From Hoyosella altamirensis (GTDB lineage Bacteria; Actinomycetota; Actinomycetes; Mycobacteriales; Mycobacteriaceae): a DNA stretch of 64,000 bases. The DNA lies in NCBI RefSeq assembly GCF_014191505.1, contig NZ_JACHWS010000002.1:682001-746000 (forward strand), read 5' to 3'. The position numbers and the translations under genes were made by a program. Numbering within the stretch: position 1 is the stretch's first letter; the number at the start of each line of letters is the position of its first letter. The notes under the pieces are model-generated. The model worked only from the letters and a program-made list of their open reading frames with translations. It made no database searches and was not told where the DNA came from. Shown piece by piece: positions 55,299-63,570 of this stretch.

Positions 55299-55922
55299 AT
55301 GAACAGAAGAATCCTGCCTGCGCTGGTTGTCACCAGCGCGGCGATTTCGCTAATGCTCACTTCCGCCCCACTCGCGGGTGCACACGTCACCGTGGATGCA
55401 CCTGAAGCGGAATCCGGGGGTTATACCGTTCTCACATTCCGCGTGCCGACTGAATCAGATGACGCAAGCACGACTGGACTCGCCGTCACCCTGCCGGAGA
55501 TGCGGTCCGTTCGAACGGAACCCATGCCCGGCTGGACGTCCGAGATCATCCGAGATCAAGAAAGCGGCGGAACAACCGAGGTCCGATGGGAGAATGCGGA
55601 CGGAACTGGGATAGCACCCGGCCAGTTCGGCCTGTTCCGATTATCAGTTGGTCCGCTACCCAGCGAAGAAATACTGCCACTGCCGACCGTACAGTCATAC
55701 AGCGATGGCACCCTCGTGGAGTGGTTCGAGGAGGGCTCAGAATCCGAGTACCCGGCGCCAGTTGTCCAACTCACCGCGAACACTGAAGTGCAACCGGCAG
55801 CTACTAGTTCGAGCGAATACTCCGACAACACGGCGCGCTGGCTCGGCGGAGCGGGTCTCATGCTGGGAGCCCTAGGCGCTGTGCTCGGGTTCGGTGCCTT
55901 CGTCAGGAAAGGACGCGCTTAG
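55299..55922 (+). CDS. ycnI: YcnI-family (DUF1775) copper-binding protein
   Basis: 207 residues from ATG 55299: signal peptide ending ...PLAGA, so that the mature protein begins with His (HVTVDAPEAESGG), the metal-binding N-terminal His of the family; a beta-sandwich with LPEMRSVRTEPMPGWT containing the conserved Trp; and a C-terminal transmembrane anchor (WLGGAGLMLGALGAVLGFGAF) with basic tail. The stop is directly followed by the copC ATG. In this operon it probably passes copper between CopC and CopD at the outer face of the membrane. Confidence 0.92.
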   Translation: MNRRILPALVVTSAAISLMLTSAPLAGAHVTVDAPEAESGGYTVLTFRVPTESDDASTTGLAVTLPEMRSVRTEPMPGWTSEIIRDQESGGTTEVRWENADGTGIAPGQFGLFRLSVGPLPSEEILPLPTVQSYSDGTLVEWFEEGSESEYPAPVVQLTANTEVQPAATSSSEYSDNTARWLGGAGLMLGALGAVLGFGAFVRKGRA

Positions 55923-56492
55923 ATGCTATTCCTGCGTCGCTTTGTCACTTTGTGTGCCGCTGGATTCGTCGGCGCGCTGATGATGCTTGGCTTCGCCGCG
56001 CCCGCCTCAGGACACGCGGTACTCGTCGCGAGCAACCCGGAGGCCGGCTTGGAGGTCGAGGCACTGCCCGACCGTGTGTCAGCTCAGTTCAACGAGCCGT
56101 TGCAGGAGTCTTTCGCTGCGATCACACTCACCGACGCCGAGGGTAATCAATGGTCGGATGACGACATTGAGGTTTCGGGAGACACAGTCAGTGTCGGTGT
56201 CGCAGGTGCTGGAGCCGCTGGCACTTACACGATCGCGTACCGCGTCATCTCTGCTGACAGCCATCCCGTCAGCGGGACGGTGGAGTTCACGCTCACCACC
56301 GACGGTAGCGGCGAGCCAGTCACCCCCGCGACGGAAACTGCCGGGGAAGGCTCCGCTCCGGCACCAGCCGATCCAGACGCCACCGCCGAGGAGACCACAT
56401 CTCTTCCAGCATGGCCATTCGTACTGGGAGCGGTCATCGTCCTTGGTGGCGGCATCGCGCTGATCCTGAAGTCATCAAGCAAGCGGGCCTGA
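55923..56492 (+). CDS. copC: CopC-domain copper-resistance protein, membrane-anchored
   Basis: 189 residues: signal peptide ending AAPASG, mature N-terminal His (HAVLVASNPEAGLEVEALPD), DSHPVSGTVEFTL with the second His, so the Cu(II) site (amino terminus, His 1, Asp/His) is complete. No Met-rich Cu(I) site, like the Cu(II)-only CopC class. Acidic/Pro linker, then a transmembrane anchor (LPAWPFVLGAVIVLGGGIALIL) absent from Gram-negative CopC. Zero-gap after ycnI, four bp before copD. Confidence 0.92.
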   Translation: MLFLRRFVTLCAAGFVGALMMLGFAAPASGHAVLVASNPEAGLEVEALPDRVSAQFNEPLQESFAAITLTDAEGNQWSDDDIEVSGDTVSVGVAGAGAAGTYTIAYRVISADSHPVSGTVEFTLTTDGSGEPVTPATETAGEGSAPAPADPDATAEETTSLPAWPFVLGAVIVLGGGIALILKSSSKRA

Positions 56493-56496
56493 GCAC

Positions 56497-57465
56497 GTGG
56501 TTCAGACCGCCCGGGATGCTCGCCACCTGTTGTGGGCCGCCGTGCCCGCTGTCATCGGCGGCGCAGTCGCTGCGACTCTCATCGCGCAGCATGATGCGGC
56601 CACAGCCGCCCTCACCCGGGCGGTCACGCTCGGCTGTGGAGTCGTCACGCTAGGTCTGTGCGCCTACCCGTGGCTGCTCCGCACCGAACACGGCCAGCGG
56701 GCACGAGCCGCCGCGCGGGATGTGCGGCGGTGGCGCCTGATTTCAGTGTTCGCGGCCGCGTGGGGTGCTGCCGCACTTGCGGGCGCCACCGCGTCGGCGG
56801 CGAACCTGGCCGACGTCACGGTCGCTTCGCTCAGTATCGAAGATCTCGCGACGTACTACGTCCACATCCTGCTGGGCCGGATCTCACTTCTCGTTATTGG
56901 TTGCGCACTTCTGCTCAGCGTCGCGGCTGTGTTGGTTTGCCGCCAAACCTCTCCGGAGGCCCGTCGCCAGTGGGACGTTCCTGCGGCCTGTGTGGCACTC
57001 CTTGGGGTTCTCGCGCTGCCTCTCGCGGGGCACGCATCGCACCAGGCGCTCACCGCCATATTGATCACCGCGCATACCGCCGCGGCGGCGCTGTGGTGCG
57101 GCCTGCTCGCCGCGCTCGCGCTGGTCGCCCGCTCCCGCGGGGAGTGGGCGACCGCGCTGCCCGCGTTTTCGAGGCTCGCCGCCATCTGCATCGCGGTCGT
57201 TGCCGTGACAGGTATCGCCTCGGCTGCGGCTCTTCTGGAATCACCAACTGCACTGGTCAGCACGGGCTACGGACAGGTCCTGATCGGGAAGGCGATCGTC
57301 CTGTCCGGTCTTTTCATGCTCGGCTGGTGGTGGCGGCAGGTGTGGGTCGGGGCAGCACGAAACCATCGCGGCGACGCGAATGTCTCAGCGCGCCGAGCCG
57401 CAACCGAGGTTGCAATTATGGCGATCGCATTCGGCCTTGCAGCAAGTCTGGCGACTACGCCGTAG
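56497..57465 (+). CDS. copD: CopD-domain membrane protein
   Basis: 322 residues with about eight transmembrane helices and the CopD domain in the C-terminal half (LAGHASHQALTAILITAHTAAAALWCGLLAALALVA, quoted in parts: HASHQALTAILITAHTAAA), with conserved His residues in helices. GTG start 4 bp after copC. CopD is thought to import copper supplied by CopC, for cuproenzymes or for resistance. The trio ycnI-copC-copD is a standard Gram-positive copper cluster. Confidence 0.9.
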   Translation: MVQTARDARHLLWAAVPAVIGGAVAATLIAQHDAATAALTRAVTLGCGVVTLGLCAYPWLLRTEHGQRARAAARDVRRWRLISVFAAAWGAAALAGATASAANLADVTVASLSIEDLATYYVHILLGRISLLVIGCALLLSVAAVLVCRQTSPEARRQWDVPAACVALLGVLALPLAGHASHQALTAILITAHTAAAALWCGLLAALALVARSRGEWATALPAFSRLAAICIAVVAVTGIASAAALLESPTALVSTGYGQVLIGKAIVLSGLFMLGWWWRQVWVGAARNHRGDANVSARRAATEVAIMAIAFGLAASLATTP

Positions 57466-57473
57466 ACGTGACG

Positions 57474-57941
57474 TCAGGCCTCTAGTTCCGCCTTCATCGC
57501 TTCGAGTGTCGCCCGCATACCCGCAGTCATCAGTTCATCGCGATCCTTGCCGATCACGCCGGAGCCTGAAAACAGGCGAACCGGGAGCGATGGGCGCTTC
57601 GTGATCTCCCTCGTTTCGGTGACCACTGTCGCTTCGCCGTCGGCTTCCAGCCGGTATGTCCATCGGGCTCGCGACTCGAGCACGTCAAAAGCAAAGATGT
57701 GCGGGCGGCGTGATTCAACGACTTTCGCGTGTGTCAGCCATGGCACCAAGCGGTGACGGTTGAAACCCTGGAGCCAGGAGCCAGCCTCACCCGGCTTACC
57801 TTTGATCCACCAGCCGCCTCGATTCTCGGGGCTGTAGCGGCCCATACGAGCCAGATCGCTGACGAGGTGCCACACTTTTTCCGGGGGAGCTTCGATCCGG
57901 ATCGACACAACATCAGCGGGGTCACCTGGTTGTTTGGCCAT
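57474..57941 (-). CDS. SRPBCC-family protein (polyketide-cyclase-like START domain)
   Basis: 155 residues from ATG 57941 (MAKQPGDPADVVSIRIEAPPEKVWHLV quoted in part: EAPPEKVWHLVSDLARMG). A single Bet v1-like fold: first strand and helices, then FAFDVLESRARWTYRLEADGEATVVTE and a long C-terminal helix. Binds hydrophobic ligands in many members; no ligand can be named. Convergent with copD, ends 8 bp apart. Confidence 0.85.
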   Translation of the reverse strand: MAKQPGDPADVVSIRIEAPPEKVWHLVSDLARMGRYSPENRGGWWIKGKPGEAGSWLQGFNRHRLVPWLTHAKVVESRRPHIFAFDVLESRARWTYRLEADGEATVVTETREITKRPSLPVRLFSGSGVIGKDRDELMTAGMRATLEAMKAELEA

Positions 57942-58121
57942 GGCGATCACTTTAGCTCCCTCACGCCACTAAGATAACGTTCGTATCTCGGCGCGCAGCG
58001 GGGCATGATGGATCCGTGTGCCCGGTGCACTGGCCGCGACGCAGGTAAGGTCGGGTTGCAGCCAGTCTCAGCAAGCGGTGCCCGGACGGGCATCCGAATT
58101 ATTGGCGCGAAGGAGCAGTTA

Positions 58122-58547
58122 ATGGCAGACCTCGAGAACACTGCAGACAAGGTCAAAGGCACGGCGAAGGAAGCAGCTGGAACTGTCGCCAACGATGACT
58201 CGCTCAAGTCAGAGGGTCAGGGCGATCAGGCTGTCGCGAACGCTAAGGACGCGGCGGAGAACGCTGCGGACTCGGCGAAGACCGCCGCGTCTGATGCTGC
58301 GGGTTCCGTTGCTGAAAAAGCGACAGTCGTGAAGGAAAAGACCACGGACGCGCTGAACTCAGGCCGCGCGGCTGCATCCGAAGCTCGGTCCACGGTAGAA
58401 GACAAGGTTGCGGAACTACGCCAGGCGACCTTCGACTCGCTGTCAGACCTCGACGAAGGGGACACGCGCAAGGCTGGCGCGGCCATCGCTGCGGTGGTAG
58501 CTGCGATCGTGCTGTTCTTCGTCGTGCGCGCAATTCGCAACCGCTAA
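58122..58547 (+). CDS. CsbD-like protein with C-terminal transmembrane helix
   Basis: 141 residues from ATG 58122 with AAGGAG 7 bp upstream. N-terminal CsbD-like stretch (KVKGTAKEAAGTVANDDSLKSEGQ in parts: VKGTAKEAAG, LKSEGQGDQ) known from general-stress proteins, a long Ala/Asp/Lys-rich amphipathic helix (about 40-105), then a transmembrane helix (AGAAIAAVVAAIVLFFVVRAI) and RNR tail. Composition resembles stress-induced, partly unfolded proteins. The upstream open frame from 58005 has no other support. Confidence 0.82.
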   Translation: MADLENTADKVKGTAKEAAGTVANDDSLKSEGQGDQAVANAKDAAENAADSAKTAASDAAGSVAEKATVVKEKTTDALNSGRAAASEARSTVEDKVAELRQATFDSLSDLDEGDTRKAGAAIAAVVAAIVLFFVVRAIRNR

Positions 58548-58573
58548 AGCACAACTCTCCAGGCAACACGCAC

Positions 58574-58620
58574 CGAAGGCTGGAGCCGGCCGACAGAATA
58601 CCGACCGGCTCCAGCCTTCG
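58574..58620. terminator. Bidirectional terminator between CsbD-like gene and gabD2
   Basis: Perfect 16-bp inverted repeat CGAAGGCTGGAGCCGG (58574-58589) and 58605-58620, 15-nt loop, followed by TCGTTCGTT. Lies 26 bp after the CsbD stop and 7 bp before the gabD2 stop. Confidence 0.85.
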
Positions 58621-58627
58621 TCGTTCG

Positions 58628-60181
58628 TTACCGCCCAGGCAGGTACTTCATTGCGCGCACCGCCCACGGGAGCGCTGCCGAGAAGTACTTCTGATCCAGC
58701 CAGCTCGGGCCGCCGAGGTCGAGTAGACGCTGCGTCGCTACAGTTTGCACCTCGGTGAATTTGGTCAGGCCCTCGGCGCCGTGGCGACGGCCCATACCGG
58801 AGGCACCCATACCGCCCATGGGAGCACCGTAACTAGCCCATGCCGGCCCGTAGCCTTCGTTCACATTCGCAGTACCCGAATTGATGCGCTCCGCGATCGC
58901 TTCACCATCCGCTTCGTTCGCTGCCCATACGCTGGCATTAAGGCCGTATTCTGTGTCGTTCGCCTGCTCGATGGCCTCATCGATGCTGGCGAAAGGATAG
59001 ATCGACACGACCGGACCGAAGGTTTCCGTGCGGTACACCATCATCTCCGGTGTCACGTCGGTGAGCAGCGTGGGCTCGAAGAAGAGCGGCCCGAGATCCG
59101 GCCGTGCCTTGCCGCCCGCGAGCACCGTCGCGCCCTTCTCAACCGCGTCATCGACGAAGCGTTTCACGGTTTCGAGGTGGGATTCTGAGATGAGACTGCC
59201 CATGTCACCGGCAAGGTCGTACTCCGCGGTGAGCGCCATATTGCGCACCTTGTCGGAGAATAGAGAAGTGAACTCCTCCGCGACGTCATCCTCCACATAG
59301 ATGCGTTCAATTGATATGCACAGCTGGCCGGAGTTGGAGAAGCACGCCCGCACCGCCGCGTCGGCGACGTGGTTGAGGTCAGCGCCTTTAGCGACGATCA
59401 TCGGGTTCTTGCCGCCGAGTTCCGCGGAGAAGCCAATCAGCCTGCGCCCGCATTGCTCAGCGAGCGTCCGGCCCGTCTCCGTCGAGCCGGTGAACATGAT
59501 GTAATCGCAGTTTTCCACCAGCGCAGTACCGACAACAGAGCCTGGCCCAGGGACGACCGCAAAGAGATCCTTCGGCAAACCTGCCTCGTACAGGATCTCC
59601 GCCACAGCGAGAGCGCAGAATGGCGTTTGACTGTCGGGCTTGACTACGACAGCGTTGCCGGCCAGGAGCGCCGGGATCGCGTCCGATACCGCAAGTGTCA
59701 TCGGGTAGTTCCACGGTGAGATGACCCCGACGACACCTTTCGGCCGGTAGTTCACAGTCGTCTTCGTGAGCACCGGGAAGAGGCCTTGCACGGTCTTCTT
59801 TTCCAGCGTTTTTGCCGCAGTCCGTGCGTAGTAGCGCGACGTCATCGCAATATCGATGACTTCTTCCAGAGCGGACGTCCGCGCTTTCCCTGTCTCTGCC
59901 TGCGACAGGTCCAGCAACCAATCACGGCGATCGAGAATCAAGTCGTGATACTTGTTGAAGATTTTCGCACGCTCCGCGACGCGGACCTTCGCCCATTCTT
60001 TCTGTGCAACGCGCGCACGTTCCACAGCCGCCACCGCATCTTCAGCGGTGGCCACGGGGATCGTCGCGAGTTCTTTCCCGGTGAAGGTCTCATACAACGG
60101 GTGCGTCTCGCGTGCTGCCTTGTCGGTTATCACGGCGAGGTCAGCCAGACGCGCGAACGCCTCGGCAGACGGAGCAGCCAT
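58628..60181 (-). CDS. gabD2: Succinate-semialdehyde dehydrogenase (NADP+), GabD2 type
   Basis: 517 residues from ATG 60181 (MAAPSAEAFARLADLAV), preceded by AAGGAGAG; the longer frame to 60244 has no such site. ALDH motifs: SPWNYPMTLAVSDAIPALLAGNA (in parts: SPWNYPMTLAV), FTGSTETGR, catalytic Glu in ELGGKNPM and nucleophile Cys in NSGQLCIS, with ETFGPVVSIYPF. The C-terminal extension (SWLDQKYFSAALPWAVRAMKYLPGR) is typical of the mycobacterial GabD2 group (Rv1731). Oxidises succinic semialdehyde to succinate. No GABA-aminotransferase neighbour is present. Confidence 0.9.
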   Translation of the reverse strand: MAAPSAEAFARLADLAVITDKAARETHPLYETFTGKELATIPVATAEDAVAAVERARVAQKEWAKVRVAERAKIFNKYHDLILDRRDWLLDLSQAETGKARTSALEEVIDIAMTSRYYARTAAKTLEKKTVQGLFPVLTKTTVNYRPKGVVGVISPWNYPMTLAVSDAIPALLAGNAVVVKPDSQTPFCALAVAEILYEAGLPKDLFAVVPGPGSVVGTALVENCDYIMFTGSTETGRTLAEQCGRRLIGFSAELGGKNPMIVAKGADLNHVADAAVRACFSNSGQLCISIERIYVEDDVAEEFTSLFSDKVRNMALTAEYDLAGDMGSLISESHLETVKRFVDDAVEKGATVLAGGKARPDLGPLFFEPTLLTDVTPEMMVYRTETFGPVVSIYPFASIDEAIEQANDTEYGLNASVWAANEADGEAIAERINSGTANVNEGYGPAWASYGAPMGGMGASGMGRRHGAEGLTKFTEVQTVATQRLLDLGGPSWLDQKYFSAALPWAVRAMKYLPGR

Positions 60182-60314
60182 GTCACTCTCCTTGCTGGGA
60201 GATTGGTCGGAATTCGTCTTCAGGTTACTCGCCCGTTTCAGCAAAGACCTGACCCCCCACGAAAGCGGAGGATCACCACGTCACAACCCCCAGCGAGGGG
60301 TAGGTTTAGAAGCT

Positions 60315-61175
60315 GTGGCGCGAACACACGGCCTTCACATTCGCCCACTCAGGAGCGCTGAAGTTTCGGTCGCAGTTGAGTGGGCCGCGGCCGAAGGCTG
60401 GAATCCCGGCCTGGGCGATGCGCGCATCTTCGCTCTGACCGACCCCGGTGGCTTCTATGGCGGTTTCCTCGAAGACAAACTGGCCGCCACGATTTCCGCA
60501 GTGAAGTACACCAGCGATGCTCACACCTTCGGCTTTATCGGCTTCTACATCGTCAAACCGGAATTCCGGGGGCGCGGGTTCGGCTTCGAGATTTGGCAAC
60601 ACGGAATGCGCGCTCTCGCCAAGGTGCCCCTCATCGGCCTCGACGGTGTAGTCGATCAGCAATCCAACTACCGGAAGTCAGGGTTTATCCTCGCCCACCG
60701 CAACATCCGGTATGCGGGGGAACTATCGGGTCTCCGCGCAGAGACAGTCGTCGAAGCCGCCACCGTCCCCGCAGACGAGCTGACAGCGTTCGACTACCGC
60801 CACTTTCCCGTCCCAAGGCCGGAGTTCCTCCGGCTGTGGCTTCACCAGCCAGGAGCTCATTCGCTCGTGCTGCGATCGCACAGCGGGGTGCGCGCGCTGG
60901 GCACAATTCGGCGCTGCCGCAGTGGCTGGAAAGTCGGACCCCTCTTCGCGGCAGACGCCTCATGTGCGGAGACGATGCTGCTGGCGCTCGCCGATCGTGC
61001 CGACCTCGGATCTGCCATCTACCTGGATGTCCCCGAAACCAACGGTGCGGCTGTGGCTCTCGCGCAGCGACACGGCATGAGGCCGATGTTCGAAACCGCG
61101 CGCATGTACCGGGGGAAGGATCCGCAACTGCCCATCGACCACATATTCGGCGTGACCACCTTCGAACTAGGCTGA
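60315..61175 (+). CDS. GNAT-family N-acetyltransferase, tandem GNAT-like
   Basis: 286 residues from GTG 60315. N-terminal GNAT domain (HIRPLRSAEVSVAVEWAAAEGWNPG, in parts; acetyl-CoA loop in KPEFRGRGFGFEIWQHGM) and a C-terminal Acetyltransf_18-type domain (WKVGPLFAADASCAETMLLALAD, ETNGAAVALAQRHGMRPMFETARMYRG). The pattern occurs in many actinobacterial and other GNAT proteins with no known substrate. Divergent from gabD2 with a 133-bp gap. Confidence 0.88.
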   Translation: MARTHGLHIRPLRSAEVSVAVEWAAAEGWNPGLGDARIFALTDPGGFYGGFLEDKLAATISAVKYTSDAHTFGFIGFYIVKPEFRGRGFGFEIWQHGMRALAKVPLIGLDGVVDQQSNYRKSGFILAHRNIRYAGELSGLRAETVVEAATVPADELTAFDYRHFPVPRPEFLRLWLHQPGAHSLVLRSHSGVRALGTIRRCRSGWKVGPLFAADASCAETMLLALADRADLGSAIYLDVPETNGAAVALAQRHGMRPMFETARMYRGKDPQLPIDHIFGVTTFELG

Positions 61176-61262
61176 AGACGACGGTGCACGCTTCGCAGCG
61201 TTCATCAGCTAGTTTGGGCGTCAGGAAACATCACCGGACCACAGCAAGAAGGATGGAGTGTC

Positions 61263-61745
61263 GTGAGTGAAGTCGAGTTCACTGCTACCGCTGACCTCGC
61301 CGACGAGATCGGGCCCGAGATCAAGAGCTGCGATACACAATTCACTCAGTTCGGGGGGCGTCGCGAGTTCGCCGGCCGCGTCACCACCGTGAAGTGCTTC
61401 CAGGACAACGCACTCCTGAAGTCGATCCTCGGCGAACCCGGCAACGGTGGTGTCCTTGTCATCGACGGTGACGGCAGCGTCCACACGGCACTGGTCGGCG
61501 ATGTCATCGCGGAACTCGGTCGCAGCAACGGCTGGTCTGGATTGATCATCAACGGCGCGGTACGAGACGCCGCGATACTCGGGACGCTCGATATCGGTGT
61601 CAAGGCGCTAGGCACCAACCCGCGCAAGTCGACGAAGACTGGTGCTGGAGAACGCGATGTGCCGATCGAGATCGGCGGTATCACCTTCACGCCTGGGGAT
61701 ATTCTGCACAGCGACGACGATGGCGTCGTTGTCGTTCCTGCGTGA
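61263..61745 (+). CDS. rraA: RraA/aldolase-family protein
   Basis: 160 residues from GTG 61263 (AAGGATGGAG upstream). [26 protein letters not shown], the substrate loop and the conserved Arg-Asp, which bind metal and substrate in 4-hydroxy-4-methyl-2-oxoglutarate/oxaloacetate aldolases of this fold. The family member in E. coli (RraA) inhibits RNase E; M. tuberculosis Rv3853 is named rraA (formerly menG), and the position here agrees. Sequence cannot distinguish between the aldolase and RNase-regulator roles. Confidence 0.9.
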   Translation: MSEVEFTATADLADEIGPEIKSCDTQFTQFGGRREFAGRVTTVKCFQDNALLKSILGEPGNGGVLVIDGDGSVHTALVGDVIAELGRSNGWSGLIINGAVRDAAILGTLDIGVKALGTNPRKSTKTGAGERDVPIEIGGITFTPGDILHSDDDGVVVVPA

Positions 61746-61828
61746 CAATCGAATGAGACTGATGGCGTCCACCCGCAAAATTGCGCGGCACGTGAACTAG
61801 GGGCCCGAACAAGCGAGGGAGGAACCCG

Positions 61829-63169
61829 GTGGCAGGAACCTGGCAGAACTGGAGCGGTCAGGTTTCCTGCACGCCTGCCTCAGTCGAGTACCCCGAATCG
61901 GAACTCGCGGCCGCGGCCCTCATCACAGCAAAGCGCGACCAGGGAAACGTTCCCGTGCGTCCCGTCGGCGCCGGCCATTCGTTCAATGACCTTTGCGCCA
62001 CCACCGGCACACTTATCGACCCTGGTCGCATGAACCGTGTCCTGGGCATCGATACCGCAACTGGCCGAGTACGGGTGCAAGCCGGTATCACGCTTCGAGA
62101 TCTCACCGAGTCGCTGGCGAGTGCAGGTCTGGCCCTGCGACATAGCGGCGGTGCCTATGACCAGCAGCTTGGTGGCTCGCTCGCGACAGGCACGCACGGA
62201 ACCGGGACGACGTCCGCGAGCCTGTCAGCGCAAGTCCGGTCCGTGCGGCTCGTCACCGCCGATGGCACTGTGCGCGAGGCCGCGGCTCCCGCCAGCACGA
62301 GCGAAGACAGCGATTTCTTCAATGCCGCAGTGCTGGGCCTCGGCGCACTCGGACTCGTTACTGAGGTGGAGCTCGAAACGGTTCCTGCGTTCCGCCTGCA
62401 CCGGGTACAAACTCCGAGAATCCTTGATTCGCTGATGCCTGAGCTGCTCGACCGCGTCGCGGCAACAGACCACACCGAGATCTTCCTCTTCCCTTATACG
62501 CGTCGCGCGCTACTCCTTGAAGCGACACGGACCGACGCCCCAGCGCAACGGGAGAACCCCCTCAGGCTTTGGTTCGAGCGTGACATCCTTGAGTCCACCG
62601 CACTGGGATCGATGCTCCGGATCGCTGCGACGAAACCTAAAGTCGCTCCCCTGGTTTCGCAGGGCATCGCGGCGCTCGCAAACTCGGGTGAGCGCATCGA
62701 CGACAGCACCAAGCTCTCAATTCCGGCGGCGCGCGTCCGCTACACCGAGATGGAGTACGCGATACCCATTCCCCGGGTCATCGAGGCGATTGAACGGATC
62801 CTCGCGGTCATTCAGGCACGACGACTACCCGTGGCATCGCCGATTGAAGTGCGGTTCGCAGCGGCGGATACTGCGCTGCTCTCCCCGGCCTCGGGCGGCC
62901 CGGTGGCTTACGTAGCGGTGCATCAGTATGTGGGGCTTCCCTGGGAAGACTACTTCGCCGCAGCGGAGAGCATCCTGCTCGAACTCGGCGGGAGACCCCA
63001 TTGGGGGAAGCGGCACAGCCTCACCGCGCGTGACTTCGCTGCCCGCGTTCCGGGCTGGAACGCCTTCGGCCGGGTGCGGGCTCATGTGGATCCTGACGGG
63101 ATATTCTCGGGCGAGTACCTTCAGCGCATCCTCGGCCCGGTTCCGTCTCTCCCTGGGGGCCGACCGTGA
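61829..63169 (+). CDS. FAD-dependent sugar-lactone oxidoreductase (D-arabinono-/L-gulono-1,4-lactone oxidase family)
   Basis: 446 residues. PCMH-type FAD domain with VRPVGAGHSFNDLCATTG and SLATGTHGTGTTSASLSAQV, and C-terminal ALO domain including GRPHWGKRHSLTARDF. Homologues include Rv1771 (L-gulono-1,4-lactone dehydrogenase). Oxidises an aldonolactone or alditol; the physiological substrate is not decided by sequence. GTG start with GGGAGGAA 6 bp upstream. Overlaps the DUF5313 gene by 4 bp. Confidence 0.88.
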   Translation: MAGTWQNWSGQVSCTPASVEYPESELAAAALITAKRDQGNVPVRPVGAGHSFNDLCATTGTLIDPGRMNRVLGIDTATGRVRVQAGITLRDLTESLASAGLALRHSGGAYDQQLGGSLATGTHGTGTTSASLSAQVRSVRLVTADGTVREAAAPASTSEDSDFFNAAVLGLGALGLVTEVELETVPAFRLHRVQTPRILDSLMPELLDRVAATDHTEIFLFPYTRRALLLEATRTDAPAQRENPLRLWFERDILESTALGSMLRIAATKPKVAPLVSQGIAALANSGERIDDSTKLSIPAARVRYTEMEYAIPIPRVIEAIERILAVIQARRLPVASPIEVRFAAADTALLSPASGGPVAYVAVHQYVGLPWEDYFAAAESILLELGGRPHWGKRHSLTARDFAARVPGWNAFGRVRAHVDPDGIFSGEYLQRILGPVPSLPGGRP

Positions 63170-63531
63170 GGCCGACACCTCTGCAATACCTCGGATACAT
63201 CGTCGGGAAGTCATTGCCCGCGGAGATGCGTGAATGGGTGCGCAATGATCTCGTCGGACCGGGCGCGACGCGGCGTTATCTGTTCCGGGGAATACTCCCG
63301 CTCATCCCGCTCCTTGCGGCATTCCTGCTGATCCCCGGCCCTCGATGGGTCATAGCCGCAATGATATTGCTGCTGCTCATCCCTTACGTGTACTTCCTGG
63401 TCGCGCTCACCTACGTCTACCGTCGGCACCGGCTCCTCACCCATGGTCTTGATCCCGCGCTTCTCACTCAGCGCGAAGAACATCGCCGCCAGCGGGAACG
63501 CGACGACTATGAGCGGCGTTTCGGAAGATAG
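63166..63531 (+). CDS. DUF5313-family small membrane protein
   Basis: 121 residues, GTG start overlapping the oxidase stop (GTGA, 63166-63169). N-terminal PTPLQYLGYIVGKSLPAEMREWVRNDLVGPG (in parts) is a conserved block in actinobacteria; two transmembrane helices (about 43-58 and 62-80) and a basic C-terminal tail. Function unknown. Confidence 0.85.
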   Translation: MRPTPLQYLGYIVGKSLPAEMREWVRNDLVGPGATRRYLFRGILPLIPLLAAFLLIPGPRWVIAAMILLLLIPYVYFLVALTYVYRRHRLLTHGLDPALLTQREEHRRQRERDDYERRFGR

Positions 63532-63570
63532 CGGCACGCTCGACGTTATCGAACGACCTACACTCGCACT

